Below, piece after piece: positions 19,616 through 31,660 of a stretch of DNA of 64,000 bases. The position numbers and the translations under genes were made by a program. Position 1 is the first letter of the stretch; each line of letters begins with the position of its first letter. The stretch spans positions 1,054,001 to 1,118,000 of the forward strand of contig QPFY01000005.1 in the NCBI GenBank assembly GCA_003665825.1. Reading direction: 5' to 3'. The notes beneath the pieces are model-generated. The model was not told where the DNA came from, searched no databases, and saw only the letters and a list, made by a program, of their open reading frames with translations. Source of the DNA: Microbotryum silenes-acaulis (taxonomy: Eukaryota > Basidiomycota > Microbotryomycetes > Microbotryales > Microbotryaceae).

Positions 19616-20286
19616 GTTGGAGACAGAGGGTGTGCAGGGGTTTAGGAGGTGGTTGGCAAGTGTAGGGGCTGAGGGTGACTGCGCGCGAGGTGGTGATCTC
19701 ACGCGCGTCGCTCAGTAGCACTCAGTATACTCGGTACATAACTCAGTATATACTCAGTTACTAACTCGTCGCGCGGCTAACAGCCTTTTAATGATTTCGC
19801 TCAGCCTGGACCGGAGCTCAATCGGTTACTTCTTACCGCTTTACCTCTGGTCGTGACGCCGCTGTACGACGTTCGCGGGCCTCATCGCAACTCGCCAATT
19901 CTCCCCAGCCTACTGTGTGGCTGCCACGTGCTTGGGTCCATATCGGCAAGGTCGTACATCCCTTTGGCAGCCTAGTCGATCGCTCTTTCCTTCCGTCGAC
20001 CGCCCCATTCAATTGCACCTGGCTCGGATTCAACACTCTAGGTAGAGGCCCAACGCAATCATTCTTGAAGAGCTCCCTTCATCGGGTACGTACGTACGAA
20101 TTTGGGGCTCAAATATGTCCCTTCTGCTTCTGGTATCGCGCTCGGCTGATCCCGTGAACGTCGTCCACTTCGCAGTCCCATCTTGCTCCACCCAGCCTAT
20201 CGAGCTCACCCGCATCTAGGCCCACGGAGACTCGCTGGTGATCGTGGGGAAGAGGTTCGACTGTAGCAGGTGGTCAGGCTAGGAGT
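19616..20286. other. divergent promoter region
   Basis: Lies between the minus-strand hypothetical gene and the plus-strand PPR-like gene. Around 19708-19768 an ACTCAGTATA-like motif recurs about four times. No other gene seen. Confidence 0.5.
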
Positions 20287-22200
20287 ATGGGATGGCCACC
20301 GCTCGTCACCGCGAGAACGAGCGCCGTCGTCGCACTGTGGGCACCTTCACCCCGACTCGTTCGACACTTTACCACCTACATCGCCCCATCGACACCGGCT
20401 TCGACCAATCCGGCCCAACAGTTGGATACCTCCTCCGTCGTTGGCTCGTCACCATCAGCCTATACCACGCATGAGCCGCCGAGACCGCCGACGACGATCA
20501 AGAACGCTGTCCCTCCTTCCGATCCTCCACCTCCGAGAAGCTTGAATCATCATCGGCTAGATGCAGTGGCGAAGAAGGTGCCACAAGATCCTCCTCGGAT
20601 ACATCGCTCATCACCGCCTACAGAACCCTCGACACCCGCGATAGCCATGGTGCCTGAACCACCGATACCGACACCACTCTCTGAGCGACCGACGCCCCCA
20701 CCTCGTCCCGCTCGCACGACCCCTCCTCGCTCTCCCTCCGTCCTACTCGACGCATCTAATCTCCCCTTAAAGCTACCCGAAACCACACGCGAGCTCTTGG
20801 CCCTCATGCGCCACCTCGCCATCTCGTCCGAGCCACATCGGACGAGCCACTCCCCTTTCCCATTCCATCATCTCTGCTCCTTCCATGCCGCCTCTCAAAT
20901 AGCCCACCTCGTCACGACCGACACTTATCTCTTTCTCTTGCGCCGCGCCTACGCCGTCTCGAACTACAAGCTAGCCGACCACCTCCTGACCGAACTGACC
21001 GACCGTGGCTTCTCGAGGAACGACGAAGCCATCGTCCGTTTGGTACATCGCTACGCCCTCAAGCGAGGCAACGGTCAACTCGCCTTCGAAGAGAGGCAAC
21101 GCCTCAAATCACAAGGACTTGCCGCGCTGGAATGTCTCAATTCGAGGAGGGATCTGCTTGAAGATGGCAAGGGGCAAGGGGATGGGATGGTCACGTGGAA
21201 AGGGAGGGAAAGGGGTAGGGTCCCGCGCCCACGAAGGGCTTTCTACGAAACCCTGCGCAGCAGTACCTCCTCGTCGGGGGGAAAGAAACACGACGTAAAA
21301 GCACCGACGGGGACACTGGATTCGCATCACGTCATCGACCGATTGTCGACGCTGTTCAAGAGGGCGCCTTCGACTCGCTCCCCGTCGGATGTGACCAAAC
21401 TCGCTTCGGTCGATATCGCCACCCTGGTCGATTCATATGTACTCGATCGGAATGCACAGAGGGCTTTCGAAAGTGCTCGAGTATGGCTTGACCACACTCG
21501 ACGCGATTTGATCAACATACATGCGAACCTAAATGCAAACCCTACCACAACTCCTCCAACCACCGTTGCCACCTCCCCACCGTTGCCACCGGACCTCGCG
21601 CGGCAAACGCACCATCTCCAAGCCTGTCGCTCTTACGAACAAACCGCTTTGGTCCTCCTCAACATCCTTTTAAAATCGCTCTACGCCTCCAGAGTATCGA
21701 CCACCTCCATACGAACTTTCGTTCTAACCTACCTCGAACAGCATTCCTTACCTCAACGATGGAAACTCCGACCTGCTCTAACGACCTTGAGAACTTTGGT
21801 CGTCGGCAATACGGGCTATCATGGTTCGTGGGAGAGGAGTGTTAAACTTGTTGAATGGTTCGATAAGGAATTCGGACCGATCGAACGACTTGAACTCGAA
21901 TGGGTTCAGGGGCCCAAACATCACTTTGCTCGAAGAGCGTGCGTCAGAGTCGATGCGTCAGTAACGTATCTTTTGTTGGGGTTGGCGATCAAGGATCAGA
22001 AGAGGAAGAGGGATAAGGAGGGGAAGATGAAGGAAAAGGTGAGGGAGTGGTGGAAGGAGGTCGGGGAGGTGAGGAAGGATAGGGGGTGGAATGGTTTGCA
22101 GGGGGATAAGGGGAAGGAGAGGATCAAGGAGGCGAAAGAGTTGGGCTTGATTGAAGTGGAGGAGATCAAGGGCAAGGTTAGGCAGGGGACGAAGAAGTAG
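20287..22200 (+). CDS. PPR-like, probably mitochondrial protein
   Basis: A single uninterrupted ORF of 637 codons from ATG 20287, unusual here where most genes have introns. The N-terminus is rich in Arg, Ser, Thr and Ala and lacks acidic residues for about 60 positions (WAPSPRLVRHFTTYI), typical of a mitochondrial presequence. A long Pro-rich linker follows. From about residue 215 the protein is helical: YLFLLRRAYAVSNYKLADHLL followed by a second helix matches one pentatricopeptide-like repeat, with more helical pairs to about residue 550. The C-terminal 90 residues are strongly basic and charged. Probably an organellar RNA-binding or translation factor, but I cannot assign a named family. 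Confidence 0.6.
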   Translation: MGWPPLVTARTSAVVALWAPSPRLVRHFTTYIAPSTPASTNPAQQLDTSSVVGSSPSAYTTHEPPRPPTTIKNAVPPSDPPPPRSLNHHRLDAVAKKVPQDPPRIHRSSPPTEPSTPAIAMVPEPPIPTPLSERPTPPPRPARTTPPRSPSVLLDASNLPLKLPETTRELLALMRHLAISSEPHRTSHSPFPFHHLCSFHAASQIAHLVTTDTYLFLLRRAYAVSNYKLADHLLTELTDRGFSRNDEAIVRLVHRYALKRGNGQLAFEERQRLKSQGLAALECLNSRRDLLEDGKGQGDGMVTWKGRERGRVPRPRRAFYETLRSSTSSSGGKKHDVKAPTGTLDSHHVIDRLSTLFKRAPSTRSPSDVTKLASVDIATLVDSYVLDRNAQRAFESARVWLDHTRRDLINIHANLNANPTTTPPTTVATSPPLPPDLARQTHHLQACRSYEQTALVLLNILLKSLYASRVSTTSIRTFVLTYLEQHSLPQRWKLRPALTTLRTLVVGNTGYHGSWERSVKLVEWFDKEFGPIERLELEWVQGPKHHFARRACVRVDASVTYLLLGLAIKDQKRKRDKEGKMKEKVREWWKEVGEVRKDRGWNGLQGDKGKERIKEAKELGLIEVEEIKGKVRQGTKK

Positions 22201-22985
22201 AGGGACGCTTGGAATGGAATATGTGTGTTGATCATTGGATGCATTGAAGAGCGATGCTCCAGGGAAAACATGGACGAGAATTGTCTATCTGGGGCGTCAG
22301 CAGTACATTCAGCAAGGAATCTAGATCCCTCGCTCGGTCTCCGTCGGAGAACGAAAACCCTGAATTTGTGTCCCACTGAGGATTACTTTCCGATGTTGGT
22401 CACGAGGGAGGTTTACATCTTGCGTGTGCCAACGCACGCACCCAAGAAGCCGGCGACGGACGAGCACGGACCTCGGTCGTCAGATACCTTTCACGTGGTC
22501 ATAGACACGAGATCACGAGATACAGCCCGCACGCTGGAACTGAGCTAGCGAAATATGCTATTGGCTCAACCTCATCATGCTCCTGCGTCTTCTCCCGCTT
22601 CACGGACAACTCCGGTAATTCCTGCCTCTATTTTGGTCCCTCGCAGCCTCACGGCAGTGGCCCGGCTGCACCGCATTCTAAGCGTCCTGCTACCGTCTCT
22701 TCCAGAAGCCGTTGACGACGTCTAGCCATTTTCTTTGTTGCGCACCCACAAATTCACTAGGTGTCCCCGGTCGGAACGGCTCCACTCGCTCGGTGCCCGA
22801 GCGGTCACCTTTTTTAGCGCCGAACGGTATTCGCTGACGAGGACAGGACGAACGGCGTCCTCAAAGTTCGTGGCCACTCGGGCCCTTCACCATCCACCTC
22901 CCTCTTTCCCTCCTTGTTATTTTCTGTATCCAACCACTCACTTGACCACAGCCCACCCCACGACTTCAACTCTCATCTCTCCAAC
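22201..22985. other. intergenic region, no gene seen
   Basis: About 785 bp. The end, with pyrimidine-rich runs and CACCTCCCTCTTTCC-like sequence just before ATG 22986, looks like the promoter and leader of the secreted-protein gene. Confidence 0.5.
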
Positions 22986-23408
22986 ATGAAGTGCTCGCTC
23001 ATCGTCTTCGTCGCCCTCGCCTCGAGTGCGTTCGCCGCTCCCCGAGCGCAACCGCAGCTCTCCAATGTCATCGCGTAAGTAGTGATAGTCAGAACCCCCT
23101 ACGAACAATAAACTATCTGACCAACATAGGCTCGACATTCTGTAGCGGTGCCAAGGAAGAAATCGTCCAAGGCGCGACAGACAGCAAGTGCGCTTCGCTG
23201 TGCGCCAAGTATCAGACCCCGTCAACGTACGTTCACAACAGTCGTCACATCATAGATTATTTCTTGAAGCACTTCCGTTGCCGTACTGAAAGAGTTTTTT
23301 GTTCTCCTGGCTCTCCAATTGTTGCCTAACAGTCAGGCGTACTGCCCCAAGGTCTGCAAGGCCGCCGCCGCAGGATGGGCGGCTGCGCAAGCGCATTACA
23401 AGGAGTAA
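22986..23408 (+). CDS. small secreted protein with C-X3-C...C-X3-C module
   Basis: Three exons (22986-23074, 23146-23226, 23333-23408) give 81 residues. A signal peptide is clear (MKCSLIVFVALASSAFAAP). The mature protein of about 63 residues has just four cysteines: KCASLC and YCPKVC, i.e. C-X3-C, an 11-residue loop, C-X3-C. This spacing is that of alpha-hairpinin-type helical hairpins. The second intron is phase 2 and splits the codon four residues before the third Cys. The same Cys pairs and the same intron position recur twice in the neighbouring secreted protein (24401-27427), so the two genes look like tandem relatives. Function unknown; effector-like size. Confidence 0.8.
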
Positions 23409-24400
23409 GCTCCGGTTTGGCGAGACTTCGGATGACGTGCTGGTTCCGACTCGGTCGTTGACCTTGACTCTGCTTCACACTCTACAGTGGTGCTTGAGAC
23501 TTCACTCTTTCTTTCTACCTTCCCCGTACATTCCGCCCACCTTCGGTCTCTTCCTGATCTCTACTTAGCACTAGTTTTCATCCGTAGCTCTCAACACTCG
23601 TAGCCGTTTACCCACCTGTTTACAGACCCTTTCCTTGCATCTTGTCATAGTACTTCTCCACGCACCTGCTTTGAAGACTGCCCAGACTATCTTCCTCTAT
23701 CAACGCATGGAGACGACGTCCTCCACGGAGCGTGCGCTGACCCCCGCTTCGGACTAGCGCGACGGACGTCCGTTTTTGCGAGCGAGCGCGAACGAGCTCT
23801 GCTTGCTTATTACCGGACGAGCAGCCGTTCGTTGGGCTTATTGGTTGTAGTCTTGCTGCATGGCATCAAAAAAGCATGAGCGTGTTTAAATTACACCGAG
23901 AGTGACGATCCTTCCGACTCATGGTGTCGCCACAATGCTGTAATGACTGAACACGCGAATCCGGGCGTGTGTTGCTATGTCGTACCATACCTTGCTCATG
24001 TATATTCTTCCATGTAGTAACAACTTTCACGTGCCCGTAACAGCCCCTCTTCGCGCCAACAGCGGGATGCGCAGTCGAGCCGGTGTCCTAAGCCCCTACC
24101 CACCAGCCGACATCAGGGGCACCGGCAATCACGCTATTTTTGATGCCGCAAAGCGGCTAAAATTTATTTGAGGATATCGATGATACCCATTCAGCACCCC
24201 CCTGACCGCAACGAGGAAGAGAACAGGATCGTTCCGGCAACGGTTCGCGTTGCGTGAGCCGACGTGCGCGGAACGATCAACGGCCATCTCGGCGCACGGT
24301 CGACCGACGTGGATCGCTATTCGCGAACCTACTCTCTCCATTCCACTCTCTTCTCACCAACAGAAAACAAGCTACCCCCGTTCTGTCTTTCGTCAACAAC
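23409..24400. other. intergenic region between the two secreted-protein genes
   Basis: About 990 bp with no supported gene. Likely 3' UTR of the small gene and promoter of the large one. Confidence 0.5.
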
Positions 24401-27400
24401 ATGAAGATCGCAGTCTTTACACTTGCCGTGCTCGTCTCCACGGCGCATGCACTCCCGCTTTCGTATCTCGTAAAACGTGGCAGGTCCGTCGAACGCTCTA
24501 AAGAGTTCAAATGAAGCCAGAACGCTGTTACTGACGTGTCAAATGGCTTGGAACTCTCACATTTTCAGTTTTCCGGGGGAAGGCGGAGCTGGTACCATGG
24601 CGAGATCCCAACAACCAGCTTCGTCCAAACCTGCTGCACCCTTGCAAGCGGGGTCAGAGCCGCCGCCGCCGAATATGGCGAAAGCACCCTCGATGCAACC
24701 CAACGCCGCTCTCCAGCAGTCTCCGAATCTCAAGCAAAGCACTTCGACTCCCAACATTGGTCCCTCCACTCCCGGCTTCGGAGCTTCTCCTCAAGTCAAG
24801 AGTGCTGATAGCCTCGGCAGACCGGTTGCTGCGCAAAAGCAAAATCCAGGCTCGCTTCCTTCGACATCGTCAAGCAAGGGTTCGCAAGCTTCGTCGGGCA
24901 TGAACTTTGCAGGCTTGTCGCAAGTTGATCAGTCACCTACAGCTAATACGCCACCCAAGGTCACCACACCCAAAGTGACTACACCCCAGTCAGCCAAGCC
25001 TGTCGTACCCCCCAAGGTCGTAAACCCACCCAAGATCGTGAAACCCATGGCTGGCAAGCCCCCCGCCGCACATCAGGATCAAAACTCGGAGACCAACACT
25101 CTTTTCGGCTCGGCCCACACTTCGGGTGCACATATCGCGACAGCCCAAACTCCAAAGAAAGATGCTGATAAATCCGGAACATTTATCGCGGGGTCCAAGA
25201 ATCCTACCGAGGGAGGATCCAAGGGCTCGACGCTCGAGGCAGGTTGGCCTGGATCAAACAAGGCAAAGTCATCCACTTCGAATGGCTTCGATAATTCAGA
25301 AGAGGGCGGTGCCGTAGGTGGTTCGGGGAAGGGCATCAAGGACAAATCGGATCAGATCAAAACGAAGGCAGCACCGACCACCGGCCAGCCCGTCAGCACA
25401 TCGAAGGGCTCGGATGACGAAGAAGCGAACGGGGCCAAGAGCAGCGACAAGGGCTCGATACATCCGGGCTCGACCAACATGACCAACCCTTCGACGGATG
25501 GGAAGAAGGGCATTCACTCGAGCAAGTCTTCGGGCGACGTTTCTCCAGATCTTCCGTCGAGCAAAGGCATCCCATCACTCAAACATGTAGGCAAGTTGCC
25601 AAAAGGTGCAAGCTCAAAAGCGACCAACGCTACCGACGACGGCTCAGGCTCGGGTTCAGACACCGACAAGGACAAGTCCAACGGCGCCGGTACGGACACC
25701 GACAAAGACAAGTCTGCCGATCCCAGTAGTCCGGATGACTATACCCCGGATGAGTCTCCTCGGGACAACTCAACCTCACAAGGCACACCCCCCACCTCGA
25801 CTCCCGATGCCTCCACACCCACACCCGACACCAGTTCGGATTCGTCAACGCCCGATACCGACACCACCCCCGGCTCCGATTCGGGTACTCCTACATCGGA
25901 TAGATCTGGGGACGAGTCGAGCACTCCTTCAGGCGATGAGGAGACGCCCAGTAGCACCTCGGGCGAGTCTCCGCCTGATCTCAGCGGTCTCGGCAGCGGC
26001 AGCGGGACCACTCCGGATCTTTCAGGCTCGACTCCGGATACTACCGGCCTGGGATCGACCCCGGACACGGCATCGAGTGAATTACCAGGTTCGGGATTAT
26101 CGAACACTGGGGCGGATGGTCTGGGTTCCAGTTCGATCCCCGACGCCGCTTCCACGGAGTCGCTCCCTAATTCGAGCTCTTTGCCGGATCCGAGTTCGCT
26201 CAGCGAGACGCCACCCACCGACGAGAGCTCGCTTCCTGGTATGAACGAGACAAGCGATGCAAGTGATTTGCCAGACCTCGCTGGGGATGACAACTCGACG
26301 TTGCCGGACGCTACGGACACCATGGACAATTCCACTACCGCCGCGCCGGATGACACGGCGAATGACACCACGGATGATAGCTCGGACAGCACTTGCGACC
26401 TCTTTTGTACCTTCTGGGAAGAGTGAGTTTGACTGAAGTTGCTCGCGACCTGAATTTGCGCTAAAACATCTCAACTGGTTTTGATCCAACAGTAAAAGTG
26501 GCTGTACCAAGACGTGCAAGGCAATGCTTCAAGGGCTAAAGGAAGCGCAAAACTCGACCGACACCGAGTCGTCTTCGAGTCTCGATGGCGCTGACGATAC
26601 CCCCATGAGTGGGCTAGGAGACATGCCTTCCGACAATAGTACCGCCACCGGGAATAGTACATCTGAGGGTCTGAAGGATATATCTGATACCGATAACTCC
26701 TCCGGAGCGGGCAAAGATACCAGTGCCTCCGACCTGGGCAAACTTCCCGACGCCGACAACAGCACCGACCCGAGCGGTTTGGACGGCACGAACAGTACCG
26801 ATCTTATGGGAACGCCGGATTCACTGAACTCGACCGCGGCGCTCACTGATACTCCGAATGGCACGGGAAACGCTGTCGACAGCTCTGGGGATAGTTGCGA
26901 CCTTCTTTGTGGATTCTGGCAAGAGTGAGTCCCAAGACATTGCTCCCTGATGACTCAATAAGGGACGGGAATTGACTAGTCTTCTCCTGCTGGGATGATG
27001 TGTGAACAGCAAATCCGGGTGCCTCAAGACTTGTCAAGTGATGGCAGCGGGATTGGAAAAGGCGAAAGATGAGAAGTCCTCGGGCGACGATAGCAGCAAC
27101 GATCCTTCCAACCTGTCCGACTCGAGTGGGTTAGGAGACGCGAGCCCGAGTATCTCGACCGACGATCAGGATCCGTCGGGTGATAGTCCAAATGACCCGA
27201 CTCACACCGCCGATGATTTGACGGATAAGGATCCGTCGGATGATGGACTAGGTGACAACACCGATGACACCAAGGATAACGTGAGTGATGTTACGAAAGA
27301 CTCTGAAGATGGGAAGGGGAAGAAGAAGGCTAAGAAAGGGAAGAAGGGAAAGAAAGGGAAAAAGGCCAAGAAAGCTGGAGAGCAGGATGGGACTGAAGGA

Positions 27401-27427
27401 GCTCCAGAGTCAGACTCATATTGGTGA
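24401..27427 (+). CDS. large secreted Ser/Thr/Asp-rich protein with two C-X3-C...C-X3-C modules
   Basis: Four exons (24401-24483, 24569-26422, 26493-26924, 27010-27427) give 928 residues. A signal peptide (MKIAVFTLAVLVSTAHALP) and a Lys-Arg site (LVKRG) start the protein. Exon 2 codes for a ~600-residue low-complexity region rich in Ser, Thr, Pro, Gly and Asp, with many N-X-S/T sites towards its end. At the exon 2/3 and 3/4 junctions the same module appears: CDLFC-TFWEDKSG-CTKTC and CDLLC-GFWQDKSG-CLKTC (C-X3-C, 8 residues, C-X3-C). Each is split by a phase-2 intron in the Asp codon. The last exon ends in a Lys/Gly-rich block, then an acidic tail ending SYW. Probably an extracellular or wall mucin-like protein; not a known family to me. 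Confidence 0.8.
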
Positions 27428-27731
27428 GCTAGGGTCACCGCATTTCTTCGGTACTCTCTGCTGCGGAAGGACTGACACAGTACGCCGCGAACGCAGATCA
27501 ATCCCTCCGGTGGCCGAAGTGAATCGTGAAGAGCATTTCCTAAATACATGGCTGTGTTTTTGCCCAGTATATATTAATGATCCGTGCTGAAATTGAGGGA
27601 CCGTTCAGTCTCACTACCGTTTCATACAATTGAGCGCCGCGCGGCTCAGCTTGGAACAGGATATGCCTAGGTTGGACTAGCTGCTTTCAATTGCAAAATC
27701 GAAAATCGAGCCCTTCGCAACAATTCTTCTT

Positions 27732-30700
27732 TTAATACCTTGGACGACCTCCACCCCCTCCCCCTCCTCCAACAGGTCTCGCACCATACCCATAATCCGG
27801 TTCCCCCCTTCCCCCTTGTTGATGCGACGGACTCGCCTGTCTCATACCCCCTCTCTTAGCCCCCCGTCTCGCCCCTCCGTTCCCCCCCTCGTCCCTAGCT
27901 CGGGGAGGAATCCCCAACCTTTCCCCCGGCAATCCCGGACCCGGTGCAGTACCCGGTAACATCGTCGTCGCGATGACATCGACCATCGTGGCGGGGTTGA
28001 TGAAGGGGCCTGTGAAGGTACTTGCGTGGGGGAGGATGGAGAGGAAGAAGACGACGGCGTCGGGGAGGACCGCGATGGCGTCTCCGTGGGCATCGAGTTT
28101 GTAGGGCACCGGTCGGTTCAGCGTCGATGTTGCATCGTCGATTGCGGATGATGCGGTTGATTTAGGGGGTGGTCGTCGACGCACGATGTCACCGTCTGGT
28201 AGACGAGGACGAGACGGTCCTCCGCGAGCGGCTTCAGAGTCGGGTGTTTGAGCTCGGTTCGAGTTGGAGCGTCCCCAGGGTCGCAGACCGGTTGCAGTGC
28301 GCTCCTCGTGTGCCGCCGTGGGTTGGGGTGATTCGTCCTGGTGGGCGGCCTTGTGCCGTTTCGAAGCGTAATCGTGGCGGTCGACGGAGGCTTCTCGTTG
28401 ATCGACTGCAGCGTGAGAGACATCGATCGATGCTTCTCGTTTCGTCGCTCGGCCCCCACCCACACTCAAGAGCTCTTCCTTCCGCTCACCAGAGGCGGAA
28501 GAGAACGTCGTCCCCAATTCTCGAGCCACAGCAGCTTCTAATCCATGTTGACCATATCGCCTCGCAAACGTCTCTGTCACCGATACCTCTGGAAAAGTTT
28601 CCGCGAACCTCTTTGCAAACTTTTGTGCTGCAAGATGATCCCCATATTCATATTCGTACTGAGCCATGCGATCCCAAACCGCACGAGCTTTACTAGGTTC
28701 CACGAGCGCAACCGTTCGTTCGAACAAGGCTCGAGCATTGTTGGGGTTGTTGGTCATGATGAGGAAATCGAGGTAATGGAGCACATAGTCCGGGTCGGCG
28801 GAGAAGGATTTCATCCCGAATTCAAAGATGTTGCCCGCGACTTGAGCCGCGTTGTTCCAAAAGTACTCGATGCGTGCTGAACAGAATCGGAGAGGTGATT
28901 AGCCTATCGCACCTCGTCGATCCCGGTCGAGTCGCACCCCTCGACTTACCCGAAGCATCCACGACCTGCCAAGTAACATACGGTGACTTTCTCGCTTTTG
29001 AGAAAACCGACCTGAACTGTTTGACCGCCTCATTCCCCGGTGTCGCGCGTCTCGCGAACGTCATCTGATTGACCCAAACGCTCGCGACGGCCTTTTTGTG
29101 CGTCTCCAAAATCGCCTCACGTTGGTTCTCGATCCGTTTCTTGATCCCGTCCTTCTCCTGTACCCTCTTTTGCCTCGAATCATCATCGTCTTCTTCCCCT
29201 GCTCCATTCTCCCTCCGTACCTTGCTATCAAACTCTTCGTCCAGCCTATTCCAAGCCTGCGCGACCAACTCGTTCGTCTCTTCGACCGTCTGCGTCAAAA
29301 GACGATGGAAATGTTCCAACAAGCCTTCATAGACGCGATAACACGCATCAAGGTTATTATGCCCTTCCTCCACTTCGACGAGTTTATAAGCCAGTAACAA
29401 ACTACCCGGATTGGCCTTGAGTCCATTCTCCAATAACGTTTTCGCTTCGTCCGTCTTACCCAAACGGGTATGGTAATCGGAAGCGAGGTACCAGATTTCG
29501 GAAAAGAACCTCATGTTCGCCAGGGCTTTCTTGTAGGCGAACCCGACGCGCGCATGCAAGAGGTTCGGATCTTCAAGATCGAGCGGATTCGATTCTTCCC
29601 ATTTGAGATACGCTTTCCACAACTCGAGGTCGGAACGGTCCGATGGGGTCGACCAATCAGGTTGGTGCGGCAATGCAGGGGTCGCGAGTCGACCGAATTG
29701 GGCTCGGAGTTCTCGTAACGCTTTGCGAGCGGTCATGTACGCCGGAGAGAGCTCGGCGAGGAACTTTTTCGCCTGTTGGAAAAAGCGATGCGTGTGCCAT
29801 GATCACCATCAGTCTCCCGAATCAATAATATGTACGGGTAGTAGTTCGTAGGGCTGACCGTCAATTTGCTCAAGTTGTTCTCGAAAGCGTTGTATTCTTG
29901 CCAGATTTGTTCGACATTCTCGACCGGGATCTGAACTGCGCCCTGCAAGACCTTGCGCAGCGCGTCCATTCGCTGTTGGTCCTCCCATTGAGATCCTCGA
30001 CCCTGCTCAGAAAAAGACCGCATCGAGATGAGCGCCATCTGCTGAGAGTGAGACCTCTTAATACACGTTACTTACCGATCCCTCTTTCAAAAACTCGAGA
30101 TACTCGGACCACAAGCTCCCCGCCTCTCGATCCTGTCCAACGTGCTGCAAAGCGAATTCGAAGCTCTTGGCGATCGTCGCTCTGGCTTGTTTGGCCGCTT
30201 CGGGTTGGGCCAAATCGATGGGGTTGCGTCGACGGACGAAATCGAGGTAGAACTTCCATAACTGGATCGAAGTGGAGGGTCGGAGACAGCGAATGAAAAT
30301 GTCTTGGACGTGGTCAAAGAGGCCGTGCGAGAGCTCAAGATCGCAGTAAGAGATCCATTGACGGGCCTGAACGTGGTATCGAGAGCAAAGGGAAGCGAAC
30401 GGGACGCGGGGAGTTGCATTGCGATATTGACGGGGCGCGAGTCAGCTCTCTGATTGCTGGGCACCGGATACTCGGTGTGGTGGTGGTGGTGGCTCTCCTC
30501 TGCTCAAGGGTGACTGATCGCAGTGCTGGATCTCGGATGGTGTGGGGCTTGGAATGACACACGGGGTCCACACAGAAAGCGAGAGCATACGCATAGTAGC
30601 CAAGACGACCACTCACCGCATCGGGGAACACTTTGAGGAAGCTCTCGTAGACCTCTCTCGTCTTTTCGAGGTCGCCCTTTTGCTCGACCTCGTGGAGAAG

Positions 30701-31321
30701 GGCGAGCTGGGCCTCGTGGTCGTAGGGATCGTTTTCGATCCTAGCCGAGAGCTGGGCGACGCGGGACAGACCGACGAGCGATTTGGCTTGTACGGCTCTG
30801 ATGAGCGAGGACGGAGCTGCGTTGGTGGGGTTCGTGGAGGAGGATGCGGCAGTCGGTTCGAGCGATGCGCGGGCCGAGGTGGACGGGTCATAGACGTCTT
30901 CTGTGGTGGCTCGTGCGAGTTGGGGCTGAGGTGTAGCCAAGGGCATGCTCTCATCTTGTGCTGGTTGCTCTGTGGGGTGGGTGGCCTCTCCGGCCTGTGC
31001 GGCCTCGGAGACTGGCTCTACGGCCTCGGTGGTGCGGGTGACGGAGAAGGGTTCGCCGGCTGTGGCTCCTTCCAACGAGGGATGATCGTCAGCCTCAGCC
31101 TGTTGAGCTCGACCATCGGGCGAAAGCTCTGTCAACTCTGTCGGTAAAGTTGTAGTGGTCGTAGTAGTAGGTCTCGCCTCGTCCTGGTCATGGTCGATCG
31201 CGCTGGGCAAGGTCGCGGCGATCGCAGCCTCCATCGATGATGACGACGTATCAACGGGTAAAGCAGCAGCCTCGACAGAGTCGGAGGGAGCCGTTGCAGG
31301 AGCGTCTTCTGTCACGTCCAT
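27732..31321 (-). CDS. RNA14: mRNA 3'-end processing factor RNA14 (CSTF3/CstF-77)
   Basis: Minus-strand multi-exon gene. Start ATG 31321 begins an acidic, Ala/Thr/Ser/Glu-rich N-terminal extension of about 180 residues. HAT (half-a-TPR) repeats follow: RIENDPYDHEAQLALLHEV, FLKVFPDA joined to ARQWISYCDLEL, SIQLWKFYLDFVRRRN, LWSEYLEFLKEGS, LELWKAYLKWEESNPL, IWYLASDYHTRLGKTDEAK and YVLHYLDFLIMTNNPNNAR. The Asn-Pro rich turns and spacing are those of CstF-77/Rna14, which scaffolds cleavage factor IA during polyadenylation. The C-terminus is disordered, Gly/Arg-rich, and contains a short LPxAVxFFLSILPxA-like motif before the RPRY end, consistent with the monkeytail region that binds Rna15. It is divergent from SPF27 at 31661. 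Confidence 0.9.
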
Positions 31322-31660
31322 GCTGGGCAGGGATACGGGGGAGAGAGAGAGAGAGAGAGGAGAAGACAGCGCGCGCGTCAAGTGCACCCGAGTGGTGCTC
31401 GGTAGCCCAAACTGGCCCAAATTAGCCGCCAAGTAGCCACTTGGTAGCCACTAAGAGCCACTTGGTATCCCACAGCATTAGCAGTCACTGTTCGGTCTAA
31501 CCCGACGCGGCAAACCCTCCAAGGCCTAATAGTCCGACCCCATACACCCCTCCAACCGCTGGTCCGACCCCTGCGCGTGCGCTGGATTGTGTGCATACCT
31601 CCACACTGAACCCCATCCCTACCTTGGCCCCTTCAGCCCTGCCTGCCTCCACTCGGCACC
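31322..31660. promoter_or_regulatory. divergent promoter of RNA14 and SPF27
   Basis: 339 bp between two head-to-head RNA-processing genes. It carries a GA dinucleotide run (31341-31360) and several copies of a GTAGCCA(C/A) motif (31401-31470, e.g. GGTAGCCACT) that could be binding sites. Bidirectional use is inferred from layout. Confidence 0.5.

Noticed and set aside
25739..26392. 217-codon minus-strand ORF rich in Ser, Val and Glu
   Set aside because: Antisense mirror of the Ser/Asp-rich repeats of the secreted protein; no independent support.
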